Origin: Microvelia longipes
Lineage: Eukaryota > Arthropoda > Insecta > Hemiptera > Veliidae
Assembly (NCBI GenBank): GCA_018340805.1
Contig: JACMZG010001914.1
Span: 45,865,963 to 45,929,962, forward strand
Length of the DNA: 64,000 nucleotides
Direction of reading: 5' to 3'
Shown here one piece after another: positions 47,901-57,869 of this stretch. Position numbers and translations under genes: made by a program. Below the pieces are notes generated by a model. That model was given only the letters and a program-made list of their open reading frames with translations. It made no database searches and was not told where the DNA came from. How positions within the stretch are numbered: the first letter of the stretch is position 1; each line of letters begins with the position of its first letter.

Positions 47901-49381
47901 AACTCCTTTGTTTTCATTATTTACTTATTAAATTTTATCTTCTTCTTATATGATTATTATTCTTTACTTGACTATCAGTATCTCACTTCTCAGCTTTATC
48001 CTTAAGTGATTATTTTTTTTTTTTTTTATTTTTTATTATTATTATCATTTTTTTTAAAGATTATATTTATTATTCTATTATTTAATTCAACTTATCTTTC
48101 TGAATAATTATTATCTCCTCACATAATATATATTAACATCTATAAATCCTAAATAATAGTATTTTATTTTTTCAATATTTAAGTGTCTCTATTTATCATT
48201 ATTATGCCTTCATGATTTTATTAATTTCTTTTTATTTTAAAACTTTTTTTTTACTCATATCATCTATTAAAGCTTCACCTCTTTTTTGTCTTTTTACGAT
48301 TAAAATATGTCTTTTTTTTGTAATACCTTTTATATTGTAATTATTTGTGCAATTTTATTTTTATGTGTAATCTTTTGTAAATTGGGCTTAGCCCGTAATA
48401 AACGTCTTATGTCTAAGGAGCTCCTATAACTGTCTTACCCTAATCTTGTTTTATCACAATTAATTGAGGCAAATACTTATTTTACTTGGAAAACAGAGAT
48501 GTTTTACCTGAACTTTTCTCAAATACTATGTTTAAATTAATGGTGGAGAGCAGACTAGCATATGGCATTCTTTTAAGGGGCTGTACAGGTTAAAACCTTA
48601 TTTGGCCAGGTTAAAACCAAAGAAACAGTCTAATATCCTTTATTTAAAAATATTTTGACAATAGTAAAATTTATAATGCTATAATTGATATAAAAATAAA
48701 TGAAAATGAATTTAAGAAAAACAATTCCAATCATACTTATGGTTTAAACATTTGTCAGGAGTTACTTCAAATAAATGTTAGAAATCAGTTTAATTTTATT
48801 TTTTTTTGAAAAAGAATCCATTTTGTAATTTTTACTTATTACAAAATGTAAATAAAAAAAAAAATTTCATCCTATTTGTATTGTTTTTTTGTCTGCTATA
48901 TTTTATGAGTATATTTAAATTAAAAGTTCCTAGTTTGTATTTTTGATAAACATTAATAATTTTTTTTTACACAATTCATCAGTAAGAAATATGAAAATCA
49001 ATAAAAACATTTGAGCGTAACTTAGTAAACAAAAATTTAAGCTTTACATTAATGATATTGATTATTATACTTAATTGGCTTATTATAAGCAACCATTTTT
49101 TTCTTTCTATAATGTAAATCTTACATTTATTTTTTGTTCAGGAGCATGAAAACACTCATACAGGAGAAAAGCCTTTTTTGTGTAAATTCTGTCCAAGTTC
49201 TTTCACAAACGGAGCTAACTTATTGAAGCACACTCGCCGAGTTCACAAGAAACCGGAGCAGAATGAAACAAAGCCAAACCACTCTAATCCTTTGGGAAAA
49301 TTGACTAATGTATCCTTTGTCTTCGTTATAAATCAGCCTCTTGGCATCTTGAATACGCCGAGTAATAATTCTGGAGTGTAA
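41868..49381 (+). CDS. Multi-C2H2 zinc-finger protein, 442 aa, 7 coding exons
   Basis: Seven exons join in frame on the plus strand: 41868-41945, 42744-42912, 43446-43728, 44397-44591, 45833-46003, 47392-47584 and 49142-49381. They give 1329 nt, or 442 residues plus TAA. Residues 1-120 are acidic and fingerless (DDFLIDDVGLELDLPGLPL; LDLEEYYDDEWIDL); no ZAD-type domain is seen. About ten fingers follow at 121-398. The first is C2HC (CNHCN ... HAGKC); the others are C-x2-C-x12-H-x3/4-H, with a TGEKP linker before the last. A 44-residue tail follows. Proteins of this build usually bind DNA in the nucleus, but the target is unknown and I do not recognise the orthologue. The exon 1 donor (CAG before GTCATT) is weak, so the N-terminus is the least certain part. 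A candidate AATAAA lies at 49421-49426. Confidence 0.85.
42744..42912 (+). CDS. Zinc-finger gene coding exon 2 (acidic N-terminal region)
   Basis: This 169-nt exon after TTTTCAG encodes DDFLIDDVGLELDLPGLPLR and onward to DIVCFT. It leaves in phase 1 before GTATGT. It holds no finger. Confidence 0.8.
43120..43315 (-). mobile_element. Diverged copy of the same tRNA-derived SINE
   Basis: The minus strand shares AAATCCCAGGTTTGCACAC, TTGCCAACTTTAGATTATAC and ATGGTTGCTACTCTGAG with the other copies. The tail is not clear. It lies in intron 2 of the zinc-finger gene. Confidence 0.65.
43446..43728 (+). CDS. Zinc-finger gene coding exon 3 (fingers 1-2)
   Basis: This 283-nt exon encodes an acidic stretch, then a C2HC finger (CNHCNQDYISRKDFLLHAGK plus C) and a C2H2 finger (CCTC ... 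HSLRH). It ends in phase 2 before GTGAGT, at the first residue before finger 3. Confidence 0.9.
44397..44591 (+). CDS. Zinc-finger gene coding exon 4 (fingers 3-4, start of 5)
   Basis: This 195-nt exon after TTTTCCAG encodes CLYCDAEF...HISLLH and CSECGLLC...HQKKFH, then the CKICNK knuckle of finger 5. Finger 5 is split by the intron. It leaves in phase 2 before GTAAGT. Confidence 0.9.
45267..45512 (+). mobile_element. tRNA-derived SINE, young copy with 10-bp target duplication
   Basis: The head has a pol III A box (TGGCCGAGGTCGTTAAGGCG) and B box (GGGTTCGCATCCC), like tRNA-Leu/Ser. A body with GTGGTTCCCGCAGGGTTATC and an ATT-repeat tail follow. ATGCTTTCCT flanks it exactly at 45257-45266 and 45513-45522. 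It lies in intron 4 of the zinc-finger gene. Confidence 0.88.
45833..46003 (+). CDS. Zinc-finger gene coding exon 5 (rest of 5, finger 6, start of 7)
   Basis: This 171-nt exon encodes IFSKKNLVRHVRVQH, the complete finger CEACGKLF...HLAYIH and the CDLCPK knuckle of finger 7. It leaves in phase 2 before GTAAGT, at the same place within the finger as the preceding intron. Confidence 0.9.
46255..46427 (+). mobile_element. 5S-rRNA-derived SINE (SINE3-like), copy 1
   Basis: AAGTTAAGCAGTATCGAGCA and CTGGATGGGTGACC match the internal promoter region of 5S rRNA in order and spacing. An unrelated body (GAGCGAAGCTAGTCC...AGAAGTCCCAAAGTACC) follows, with a counterpart at 54.1 kb. Confidence 0.7.
46428..46714. 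mobile_element. Foldback MITE, AGACCAAGAGCCC family, copy 2
   Basis: This 287-bp element has arms of about 130 nt starting AGACCAAGAGCCCAGGGGTG, flanked by TTAAT and TTAAA. It sits directly at the 3' end of the 5S-derived element, in intron 5 of the zinc-finger gene. Confidence 0.82.
47392..47584 (+). CDS. Zinc-finger gene coding exon 6 (rest of 7, finger 8, most of 9)
   Basis: This 193-nt exon after GTTTTAG encodes FPDETILKKHRKIH, finger CTICTKSF...HSFIH and CSKCNKGFNRSSKLK. It leaves in phase 0 before GTAAGG, so finger 9 gets its histidines from the next exon. Confidence 0.9.
47585..49141. other. Zinc-finger gene intron 6, nothing recognised
   Basis: This is extremely T/A-rich sequence with poly(T) runs. 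No element ends, hairpins or coding motifs stand out. Confidence 0.6.
49142..49381 (+). CDS. Zinc-finger gene coding exon 7 (end of 9, finger 10, tail)
   Basis: This exon after TTGTTCAG encodes EHENTHTGEKP, finger CKFCPSSF...HTRRVH and a 44-residue tail to TAA at 49379-49381. The in-frame joining of HENTH with exon 6 restores a complete finger 9 and confirms this splice. Confidence 0.9.
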   Translation, partial: EHENTHTGEKPFLCKFCPSSFTNGANLLKHTRRVHKKPEQNETKPNHSNPLGKLTNVSFVFVINQPLGILNTPSNNSGV

Positions 49382-49420
49382 TTAATTTCAAGACATTTTC
49401 TTAAAGGTAATAACCACTAT

Positions 49421-49426
49421 AATAAA
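49421..49426 (+). terminator. Candidate poly(A) signal of the zinc-finger gene
   Basis: An exact AATAAA lies 40 nt after the stop codon. It is a plausible cleavage signal, but AATAAA is common in such AT-rich DNA. Confidence 0.45.
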
Positions 49427-49429
49427 ACA

Positions 49430-50979
49430 AACATATCTGCGATCTTAGGTGATCTTGTAAGAAATTGGAGACAAAACTATTTTTCTAATTTTAATTTAAT
49501 GCGTTTCAAGGGATGCTTTATCTTTAGAATTCAGGGGTAGGAGCACTATGTCGACTATCATGAAAAGTCTATCTCTCTCATGATAGTTTAGCATTAGGCT
49601 CTTAAAATGATGATTTTAATCAATATTATTGAATCAGCGACCTTTGATGCTTGCTGTTTAAGAATCAATGACCTTGGCGGTAGCTTGCTTGTTGCGAGTA
49701 GTAAATATAACCCATTAAATAGATCCTACACTTCAAGCTTATAATGTCTCCCAAAGATCAAATTTTAAAACTTTAATAACCGTACTTGATTGTAGTTTTC
49801 AACCCGTACTGAATCTCAAACTTTTTATGCTAAGAAACATTTTTATGCTTGTACTTTATTGATTTTATACTTTATTCTTCTGTATGCCTTGCATAGTGCC
49901 TTTTAATGTGTAATATGTTTTTTTTTTTTTTTTTAGAGTATAAAAATTATTTTTATTTTTTAATTACTAATCGTTATATGGATTACTTCTAACTGTTTCA
50001 ATTTTTAGAATTATTTTAAAATAATCTAATTTTTAGATTTATTTTAATTTTTTTTTAAAATTTGTTAGAAATTATTCTGAAATAAATAAGCATTTATTCT
50101 AATATTATATAAAAATATTTCGGAGGATAAACCCTGTGAGGGACATCTTTCTATTGGCCAGGCATCTTGGATTTGGTCCGAAGACCAATAGAATCATTTT
50201 TCTTGTCAAGGGTTTACACTTTTGATATGGCTAAAACTTTAAGGAGTATTGAAACAGTTAATCATTGTCTATAACGTTTTTTTTTATTAAAAAAACAATT
50301 ATTATAAGTCTGTAATTGTATTGTACTTTACAAAAAAAAAAAACTTTTGTGCTTTTATTTTTCTATTACAAGAAATAAACATAACATACAAAATTCATAA
50401 TAAACTTTTTTCTTCTTACTACTCGTAAGAAGACAGATTAGAGACAATATTCCATGATTTACTCAATCATGTAATATTGTCTATACTGTCTTCTTCTGAT
50501 TTGCTTGAACATTTTAAAATTTAGTTTAGATTATTTGTATCATTATATTTATTTAAACTTTTTTATATTTTAAAACTTGATAAGACTGGTAGTTAAAGAC
50601 TGAATTTAATTGTTAAGACTGATTATTTTTAAGTATTTAAATTTAAGGGTTTTTGCAATTACGCACGTTTAAACGTTCCTTATTAGGTATTTGTTTTCAC
50701 AGGTAGAATACTTTAGAACAATTATCACAAAGCCTGTGTGCTTGATACATATTTATATATGTTTTTTTTTGTAAATTAAATTAAATTTTCTTGTTCCTAA
50801 ACTAAAAATAGAATAATTTAGGAACGTAGGGAAGTAAATAGAACATTTTGTAGGCGTAGTAAAAAGGGCTATAAACACGTTTTGTTTTGTGTATTCTGGG
50901 TGGAATATTTCAGATTCACCAAATTTAAATCCCTGTAACTATGAGAAAATATATTTCCTAGACTTTCAAATATGGTCTA
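49430..50979. other. Intergenic AT-rich stretch
   Basis: It is downstream of the zinc-finger gene. It holds poly(T) runs and a small inverted repeat near 50405-50500 (AAGAAGACAG...CTGTCTTCTT around ATGATTTACTCAATCAT). No gene was recognised. Confidence 0.55.
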
Positions 50980-51430
50980 TGTGCTTTATGTTTTGTTTAC
51001 TAACACCAATCCATATGTATTAGGGTTTTGTAATGTGTCCGTCAAAGGTATTTTAGTAGATTTATTTTGAAAGTTTGTGCCTTATGTTTTGTTAGCACTT
51101 TATTTGTGAACACCAATCCATATTTATTAGGATTTTGTAATGTGTCTGTCAAAGATATTTTAGTAGATTTATTTGAAAGTTTGTGCCTTATGTTTTGTTA
51201 GCACTTAATTGTGAACACCAATACATATTTATTAGGGTTTGTGATGTGTCCGTCAAAGATATTTATAGATTATTTAAAAAGTTTATGCCTTATGTTTTGT
51301 TAGTACTTTATTTTTGTGAACACCAATCCATATTTAATAGGGTTTTTGTGATGTGTCCTTCAAAGATATTTTAGTAGATTTATTTGAAAGTTTGTGCCTT
51401 ATATTTTGTTAGCACTTAATTTAATTTTAT
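50980..51430. repeat. About 105-nt tandem repeat, 4-5 units
   Basis: The unit contains ACACCAATCCATATTTATTA, TGTGTCCGTCAAAGATATTT and GTGCCTTATGTTTTGTTAG. It is intergenic. Confidence 0.9.
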
Positions 51431-51608
51431 ACGCACTGTTATGTTGTTAGAAATAAGTTTTTACGTACTATAAAGACTGATTTGATAAGACTTATATGCA
51501 ACTGAAGTTACATTTTTATTTTTAGTTTGCTATATTTTATATGGATTCATTTAAATACTGTGATAGAGCTTTAGATTAATACTAATATAGAAGGAGTATA
51601 TGACCGTA

Positions 51609-52168
51609 AACACAACATAATTCTACTCATAACATTAAAGCCGGTTGACTGGTGGTCATACGTAGAGATACCACCCTAACAACAAAACTCTATTTTAAAT
51701 TTGTGTCATAAATATCCAAAAAATGAAGAAAGATTGTAAAGAACAAATATAATAACTTAAAACACCTGCTGAGTATTTAATAAAACCGGTCTTAGATGGC
51801 AAAAGGGTGGCGGAATACAAGAATCTACATTTAGTTGATGAGGACTACTTTTAATATAATTTTAGTTAAAAACATTAACTACAATAATCAATACGAGAAA
51901 GCCTCTCCACAAAGTTAACTTTGTGGAGAGGCTTTCTCGTATTGATTATTGTAATACACTCACCTGCGCTTTACCCTAATAACTTATTAAACTACAATTT
52001 AAAATGCTTAAAATATTGTAATGCATTATTATTATATTAGTATTTTATGAACAATCAATCATTAATTAATAATAGAACATAATAATTCAGCAACCAGAAG
52101 TATTGAAATTGTATATTGTTAGGGTGGCAGCATTACTTAAGACCACCAGTGAACTGCCTTTTGTGTTA
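51609..52168. mobile_element. TIR element of about 560 bp with an internal palindrome
   Basis: The left end (GACTGGTGGTC ... ACCACCCTAACAA) matches the complement of the right end (TTGTTAGGGTGGCAG ... GACCACCAGTGAAC) over about 50 nt. The 74-nt palindrome at 51880-51953 lies inside. Confidence 0.62.
51880..51953. repeat. Perfect 74-nt palindrome
   Basis: There are 37 nt on each side of 51916/51917 with no spacer and no mismatch; the centre reads CCACAAAGTTAACTTTGTGG. Confidence 0.9.
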
Positions 52169-52326
52169 TCAGTAGTGCTCCTTCTATATATATATAGTTC
52201 TGATAATATTTCTATATATCAGTTCCTGCTTTCTATATATAGTATTATTCTAAGAATAGAGTAAGTTCTTAACACTAAGTTATTGCATGATGTTCTTATA
52301 TAAGTTTGTATTTTCTGGTGAGCAAG

Positions 52327-52393
52327 TACTATTGGTGTAATGGTTAGGACACTTGCCCGTCACCCAGAAAGTCCAGGTTCAATCCTGGGTTAA
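52327..52393 (+). mobile_element. tRNA-Asp-like sequence (SINE head or tRNA pseudogene)
   Basis: GTGTAATGGTTAGGAC (A box), an anticodon-loop-like CCCGTCACC with GTC, and a good T arm CCAGGTTCAATCCTGG are in the right order and spacing. The acceptor and anticodon stems do not pair well, so a working tRNA is unlikely. Confidence 0.55.
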
Positions 52394-52904
52394 ATGCTTA
52401 TTGTTTTAAGAGCAGGGAAGCTGAGTCTTGCAGAAGGGCGCGTTTTGTTTCTAGTTAAAGTTTTGGAAACTTAAAAAGCAATGACTCTTCTCAGGATTAG
52501 ACTCAACTGCTTGGGCTCATAAGGCAGAACCCTATTATCTATCTCAAGGAGTTAGCAAAAATGGCCCAACTAATTGTATATCACAGTATTTAGGTGGATC
52601 CTAAATTACTTTTAAGTGCAATTATGTTATTATTTTATTATGGAGGTAAAATATTTGAAATTTTTAACAAATAAACCAAAGTTTTGAGTATGAAAGGTTC
52701 CCTTACAATTGGATTTTATTTAACTGATCCACTGCCTTGTTGTCATCTCATTTCTCATCCCCGCTAATGGGAAAGCGTGGAGTCCCACAGTTTATTTTAC
52801 CTCATTCATACCAAAGATGTGTTGAAAAACAAATGTATCTGCACTAAAAACCCAAAACTTGAATTTTAACTGAATGTTTCAGTTGTTTCAGGACCTCCTG
52901 AGTT

Positions 52905-53271
52905 AATGAAAGGCAACGAAGACAAGAGTCTCTCCACAAAACTATTAATTTATTCAAAGTGCTTTCAACCTACATGAGGCCATCATCAGTGCCAGAGATA
53001 AGTAAAAGAAAACAGCTAAAAGAAAGACATTATATACGTAAAATTATATAGAATTAGTAATATTCTTCCTCCTCTTTTTCGACTCAACAATGTTGGTGAG
53101 CCGTGATAGACATGTCTTTCTTTTAGCTGTTTTATTTTTATTATCTCTGGCACTGATGATGGCCTCATGTAGGTTTAAAGAGCTTTGAATAAATTATAGT
53201 TTTGTGGAGAGACTCTTTTCTTCGTTCCTTTCATTATGAACAACTCCACTGGTGCTCATTCTAAACCATAC
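52905..53271. mobile_element. Foldback element with 12-bp target duplication, Penelope-like features
   Basis: Inverted arms (TTAATGAAAGGCAACGAAG ... CTTCGTTCCTTTCATTA) are flanked by ACCTCCTGAGTT on both sides (52893-52904 and 53272-53283). Each arm contains CTGATGATGGCCTCATGTAG followed by a GAAA or AAAG stretch, resembling a hammerhead ribozyme core. A long target duplication and such motifs are known for Penelope-like retroelements. There is no RT or GIY-YIG coding sequence here. Confidence 0.6.
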
Positions 53272-53335
53272 ACCTCCTGAGTTGTTTTGACATTGTAACT
53301 CCCTGTGTGTTTGTGCTAGACAGTTAAAACTTAGT

Positions 53336-53742
53336 ACTGCAGTCTGTCGACTAGTTTAAAAATCTTGACAGGTCAGTTTAGGCACCACTGATTTTTAAAA
53401 AAATCCCTGCAAGAAGGGAGCGGGAAAAAACTATGTAAACAAATCAGGCTATTTTACCCGTATTTTCTTGACGATGTTTTTTTACATTTCTTTTGTGTAG
53501 TTTTATTTTGAAATATTATTCTTAAGATAAATTTGAAAGTAGTTTTCAAAACGATGTAATCAAAAGAAGAACCACAAACAAAGTGAACGATTGCCGGGAA
53601 GAAGGTTTTTTCCCTACAGTGGTTATTGTGGTAGGGATTTTTTTTTCTCTTTTTAAGTGAGAGGTTGGCAGCGGCTTCTCTGATTGGTCAATCCCCAAAA
53701 TACTTATGACCTTGGGGATTTTTAAACTAAACGATAGACCTA
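53336..53742. mobile_element. TACAGTCTATCG MITE, copy b
   Basis: The body matches copy a (conserved GGTAGGGATTTTTT, AAGTGAGAGGTTGGCA and CTTATGACCTTGGGGATTTT blocks). The terminal repeats are more diverged (CAGTCTGTCGACTAG; ACGATAGACC). Confidence 0.72.
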
Positions 53743-54079
53743 AGATATGTTTTTAAGATTAGTTGTGCTGTCTGGAAAATATAATTTTTTATTACATCAT
53801 GAACAGTCATTAATGATGCACCAAACATTTTGAAAATTCAGTAAACGCTGTTGTAAAATGAATTTAATAATAATAATAATAATAATAATTTGAATTGAGT
53901 ATAAATTTGGCACACCTATGCATATATCAGACCAACAAGTGCAATGTTTCATTATGTATACAATTTTTAAAAAATTTTAAAATAATCTGAAAAGGTTGAA
54001 ATTTGACTCAAGTGTATTTATTTGTAATAAATAAGTGAAATTAGTTTTATTTGAATATATCACATTTGTTATTTAAGAC

Positions 54080-54192
54080 ATCCACTCAGTACCTGGATGG
54101 GTGACCTCTGGGAAGTGTTTAATGTCTGAAGGGATAAAGGTACAGAATCCATTATGGTGAGGAAAAGTTCCTAGGTACCTCGTACCCATTTT
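54080..54192 (+). mobile_element. 5S-rRNA-derived SINE (SINE3-like), copy 2
   Basis: CAGTACCTGGATGGGTGACC followed by CTCTGGGAAGTG is 5S-like. The body ATCCATTATGGTGAGGAAAA...CTAGGTACC matches the end of the 46.3-kb copy. It is 5'-truncated. Confidence 0.65.
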
Positions 54193-54954
54193 TCTTTTTT
54201 TTTATCGTACTAAATAATAAAAATGAAAACCATATAATTTTACCTTCATAAAATAGTAGTAGATGGTATAATCTAGTTATTTTTCCTGTACTATTTTAAG
54301 AAATATATTTTTAATTTAAGTTAGTGTATACTTTTTATTAATTTCCTGAATGAAATTTCTTGAACAATTCACTGGAAAAAATCTGATTCTATTCCTAATA
54401 TAGAAGAGGAAAATAAATGTTATTTGACTTTTAATTTCATGTCTAATTTAGTGAAAATATCTTTGGATAAAATGTTTTTTTTATTTATTTCTAGCAGTTA
54501 AAACAATAAAAGATTAAGAAGCACAAAACCACCCTAAACTAATATGTACCGGGTGGAAAATTTCAGATGCACCAACCATTAGATTACTCTATAGCATCAA
54601 CATTCAATTTAAAAATGGTTGTAGTTCTGTAGCAGTATGTCTTATTAGTAGTTTTGTAGGTGGTATTACTGCCACCATTTCCAAATTTATGAATTAAATG
54701 CCTTGATTTGTTCACACAAGATTGACTGCTAGTCAGGAGTGCCAACTTTACATCCTTTAAAATCAGGTATAAAATAATAGCCCTAGACATCCAAAAATGG
54801 TTTTTACTCTCGTGAGTCAACGTCTGGGGGTTTCAACTTATTTCTTGAGGTAACTGGTGACCCAAATATGGTATTTTTACCAATTTTAGTTACTTTGAAA
54901 AGTTTAAAAAAAAGATTTAATGTGTAAAGAACTTTCAGTTTATCAAACTATTTC

Positions 54955-55215
54955 TTAGCTAACAGGAAAGTGAGCTGTGGAGTAACACAGCTAACCAATA
55001 TCAACACCAAAATCTCTCCCCGAAACCTTTATATCAACCTGAGCCGGCTCTCCATCTCAAGCTCATCATCAGTCCCTACATGAAAATGCCTCATGCCTTG
55101 ATAGTCAGACTAGGTTCTCCTTCTTCAACTCTCTGGCACTGCTGACGATTATGAGATTTAAAGCCGGCTGTGGTTTAAATGAAGGTTTTGTGGAGATATT
55201 TTGGTGTAGTTAACG
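54955..55215. repeat. Foldback inverted repeat related to the 52.9-kb element
   Basis: The left arm has ATCAACACCAAAATCTCTCC and GAGCCGGCTCTC; the right arm has GCCGGCTGTGG and TTTTGTGGAGATATTTTGGT. The arms also carry CTGATGATGAGCTT (inverse of 55040-55060) and CTGACGATTATGAGATT. No clear target duplication is visible. Confidence 0.6.
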
Positions 55216-55265
55216 TTACTTCTCAGTTTATAGACGTTGAGCTGTATCCCTTTTAACTTATTTTT

Positions 55266-55574
55266 AATGTTGATAGACCGAGAAGGGGATATTAAACAAT
55301 TAAATTAATGTGGTGACGTTTCGGCCAAACTGGCCATAATCATGCCTTAAATAGAAAAGCAAAATCCACCCTGTTGTAAGTATAGGGTTATATCAAAAAC
55401 TAATTAAACCTTATATTAATTATGTTTTATGTTTTAATTATTTTTTTTATAAAACCCTATATTTACAACAGGGTGGATTATGCTTTTATTTAAGGCATGA
55501 TTATGGCCAGCTTGGTCGAAACGTCGCCACATTAATTTAATTTTTTAATATCCCGTTCTTGAACTATCAACATT
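55266..55574. repeat. Foldback inverted repeat with hammerhead-like arms
   Basis: AATGTTGATAG at the left is complementary to CTATCAACATT at the right; the arms are about 120-130 nt. Each arm carries GGCCAGTTTGGCCGAAACGT or a close variant preceded by ATGATTAT. TTTATAGACGTTG and TTTATAGACATTG lie just outside. Confidence 0.65.
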
Positions 55575-56069
55575 ATTTATAGACATTGTCTTATCTTTAA
55601 TAGGAGTATTTTATATTGAAGTAAAATAATTTTGTTAAAAGTGATTTTAATTTTCCCTAAATTATCAAGAAAAAAAATAATAATACTATTTAATTGGAGT
55701 ATGGTCTTGAAATAGATTGTGAGGTATTAATAAATAACACACGAGTTATAAAATAAATTAAAATTTTCTTTTATTGTTTTGTATTTTTTCTAAAATAAAA
55801 ATTTCCAAATGATAACTATCCATAAAAACACAAATATATTTTTAACTATATTAGGACCATGTTATTGAATGAAAATAATGCTAATATTGATTGGTTTTAA
55901 GGAAAGAAATGAAGTAAATGAATGTTTAGAAATATAAGTATTTAGGTGGCATTGGTCTATAGAGCAGGGTCTTAATAACAAGTCTATGAAAGAAGTAAGG
56001 AGTTGTTATTAAGTCTCATCAAGTATCTAAATATTTTTATGTAATATTTAGACACTTTAATTATTAGTT

Positions 56070-56992
56070 ATAGTACGACACACGGCTAAAATCAATTGAC
56101 AGCGCGCCAAAAATCTCTGAGGGAAAGAATTCTATTGGTTCAGACTGACCCCGCTCTTTCCCCCTCCACCTCATGCCAACCTAGGTATAAAAAAATACCT
56201 TTTTCGTAAATAAAATCATAAAAAGGCAACACTGGTTGTAAATATTTGTAACCTCGCGTCGCTTTTATTGTGCTCATTGATCTGCGTTTGATTTCGTTTC
56301 GTTTCATTCCAATCTGTTCAATTCATCCAATTCTTGCGGAGTTGTAATATGATCTGAGTGCCTATATTTGACGCTTGGACATTGACGTATTCTTCAAGCA
56401 TTTCTTGCTATTTGAGTACAGCGCAGGTTCTGTGCTCTGTCAACCAAAAGACAGCATTTTTTTTTTAAATGCCATGTCTTTCAATAGATGACAGTCTTGA
56501 CTTTTTTAAGTCTTGAATGCATTTGTGTCATATTATTTTATTATAAATGAACAATACGCATTCAATTATACAAACTTGTATAATTCAAAAAAGCAGTTTG
56601 TTTTGGAAAAAATAATTATAGCTGACAATTATTTAAATCGTCAAACTTTTATCGAAGAACTATTATGATCCATTGCATTACGTAATTAACAACTTTAACT
56701 CCACTTAATTCATACTTCCCGAACAAATTTAAAGCAACACTTAGTTGGAAATTTATAAGATACAACAATATTTCTTCTTAAAAAGTAAATAACTAATTTC
56801 TAAAAATAAAAAATACGATATCAAATAAAAACAAATAATAAATTCAAAACATAACCTGACTTTCAGTGTTGCTAGAGTAGGGATTTTTTCTTGTTACGTA
56901 AAAGAAGGGATTTTTTTATTACAAAAAGAGGTTGAAAGCATTGAGATTTTTGCGGGCTGTCAATTGATTTTAGCCGTGTGTCGTATTAAATT
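56070..56992. mobile_element. ACACACGGCTAAAATC TIR element, complete copy
   Basis: The left end reads ACACACGGCTAAAATCAATT followed by GACAGC; the right end is GCTGTCAATTGATTTTAGCC followed by GTGTGT. It is about 920 bp long and has no coding capacity. Confidence 0.72.
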
Positions 56993-57551
56993 ATTATATG
57001 TAATTATTTTTTTATTCTTTATACACAAATTCCAGCCAAATACTTTTACTCTTTAATACTGCGGTCTTGTGCTTTTATTATCGTTTCAAAATAAACAGAT
57101 GAGATCACAAGTCATATGTTTTTTTTGTTTCAGTCATTGACCTATAAGAACCTTTTTATAATCATTATGAATGGATAATTATTGAATTTATTTATTTATT
57201 ATTATTTTATAAATAAAATTTGTATCGAGTTAAAAAAACATCATATGAGACAGAGGCACAAAAAAATCAAACACTGAGCCTCACAGTTTTGATGAGTGAG
57301 TTATGGTACAAAACTTTTTTCTCATCAAGGCTTAATCTTGAATTATGCCTTAAAAAATAACATTGTAGAAAAAAATGATCCCCTGAAAAATAACATAGTA
57401 CCACGGAAAATTATTTTAATTATTTTTACAATTACACCAAAGCTCTTGTATAAAAATGCAGTAAATATAACTTCTTTTTAAACCCAATCCATATCAACAA
57501 TGATTAACAAATATCATTTTGATACTACCGAGTTTTACAAAACATGAATAG

Positions 57552-57864
57552 TTGACACAATATAATTGTGCGAGAGACACCAAGGAAATGTAACAAGCAA
57601 AATGCAATGCTACATCTGGGAACTGTTCCATCATTCGACATTCGTCATACTTGATGGCTCGACATAATGTCATGTCCCACTCTGTTTCGTTCAGGCTCTG
57701 TCGGCGCCCTGATGAGTTAGACGTAACGAAACAGAGTGGGACATGACATTATGTCGAGCCATCAAGTATGACGAATGTCGAATGATGGAACAGTTCCCAG
57801 ATGTAGCATTGCATTTTGCTTGTTACATTTCCTTGGTGTCTCTCGCACAATTATATTGTGTCAA
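57552..57864. mobile_element. 313-bp hairpin element with identical 140-nt arms
   Basis: Arms 57552-57691 and 57725-57864 are exact reverse complements as read, starting TTGACACAATATAATTG, with a 33-nt loop. No target duplication is evident and the family was not recognised. Confidence 0.85.
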
Positions 57865-57869
57865 TGATT

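Noticed and set aside
52327..52393. Functional tRNA-Asp gene
   Set aside because: The boxes and T arm look right, but the acceptor and anticodon stems do not pair, so it is listed as a SINE head or pseudogene.
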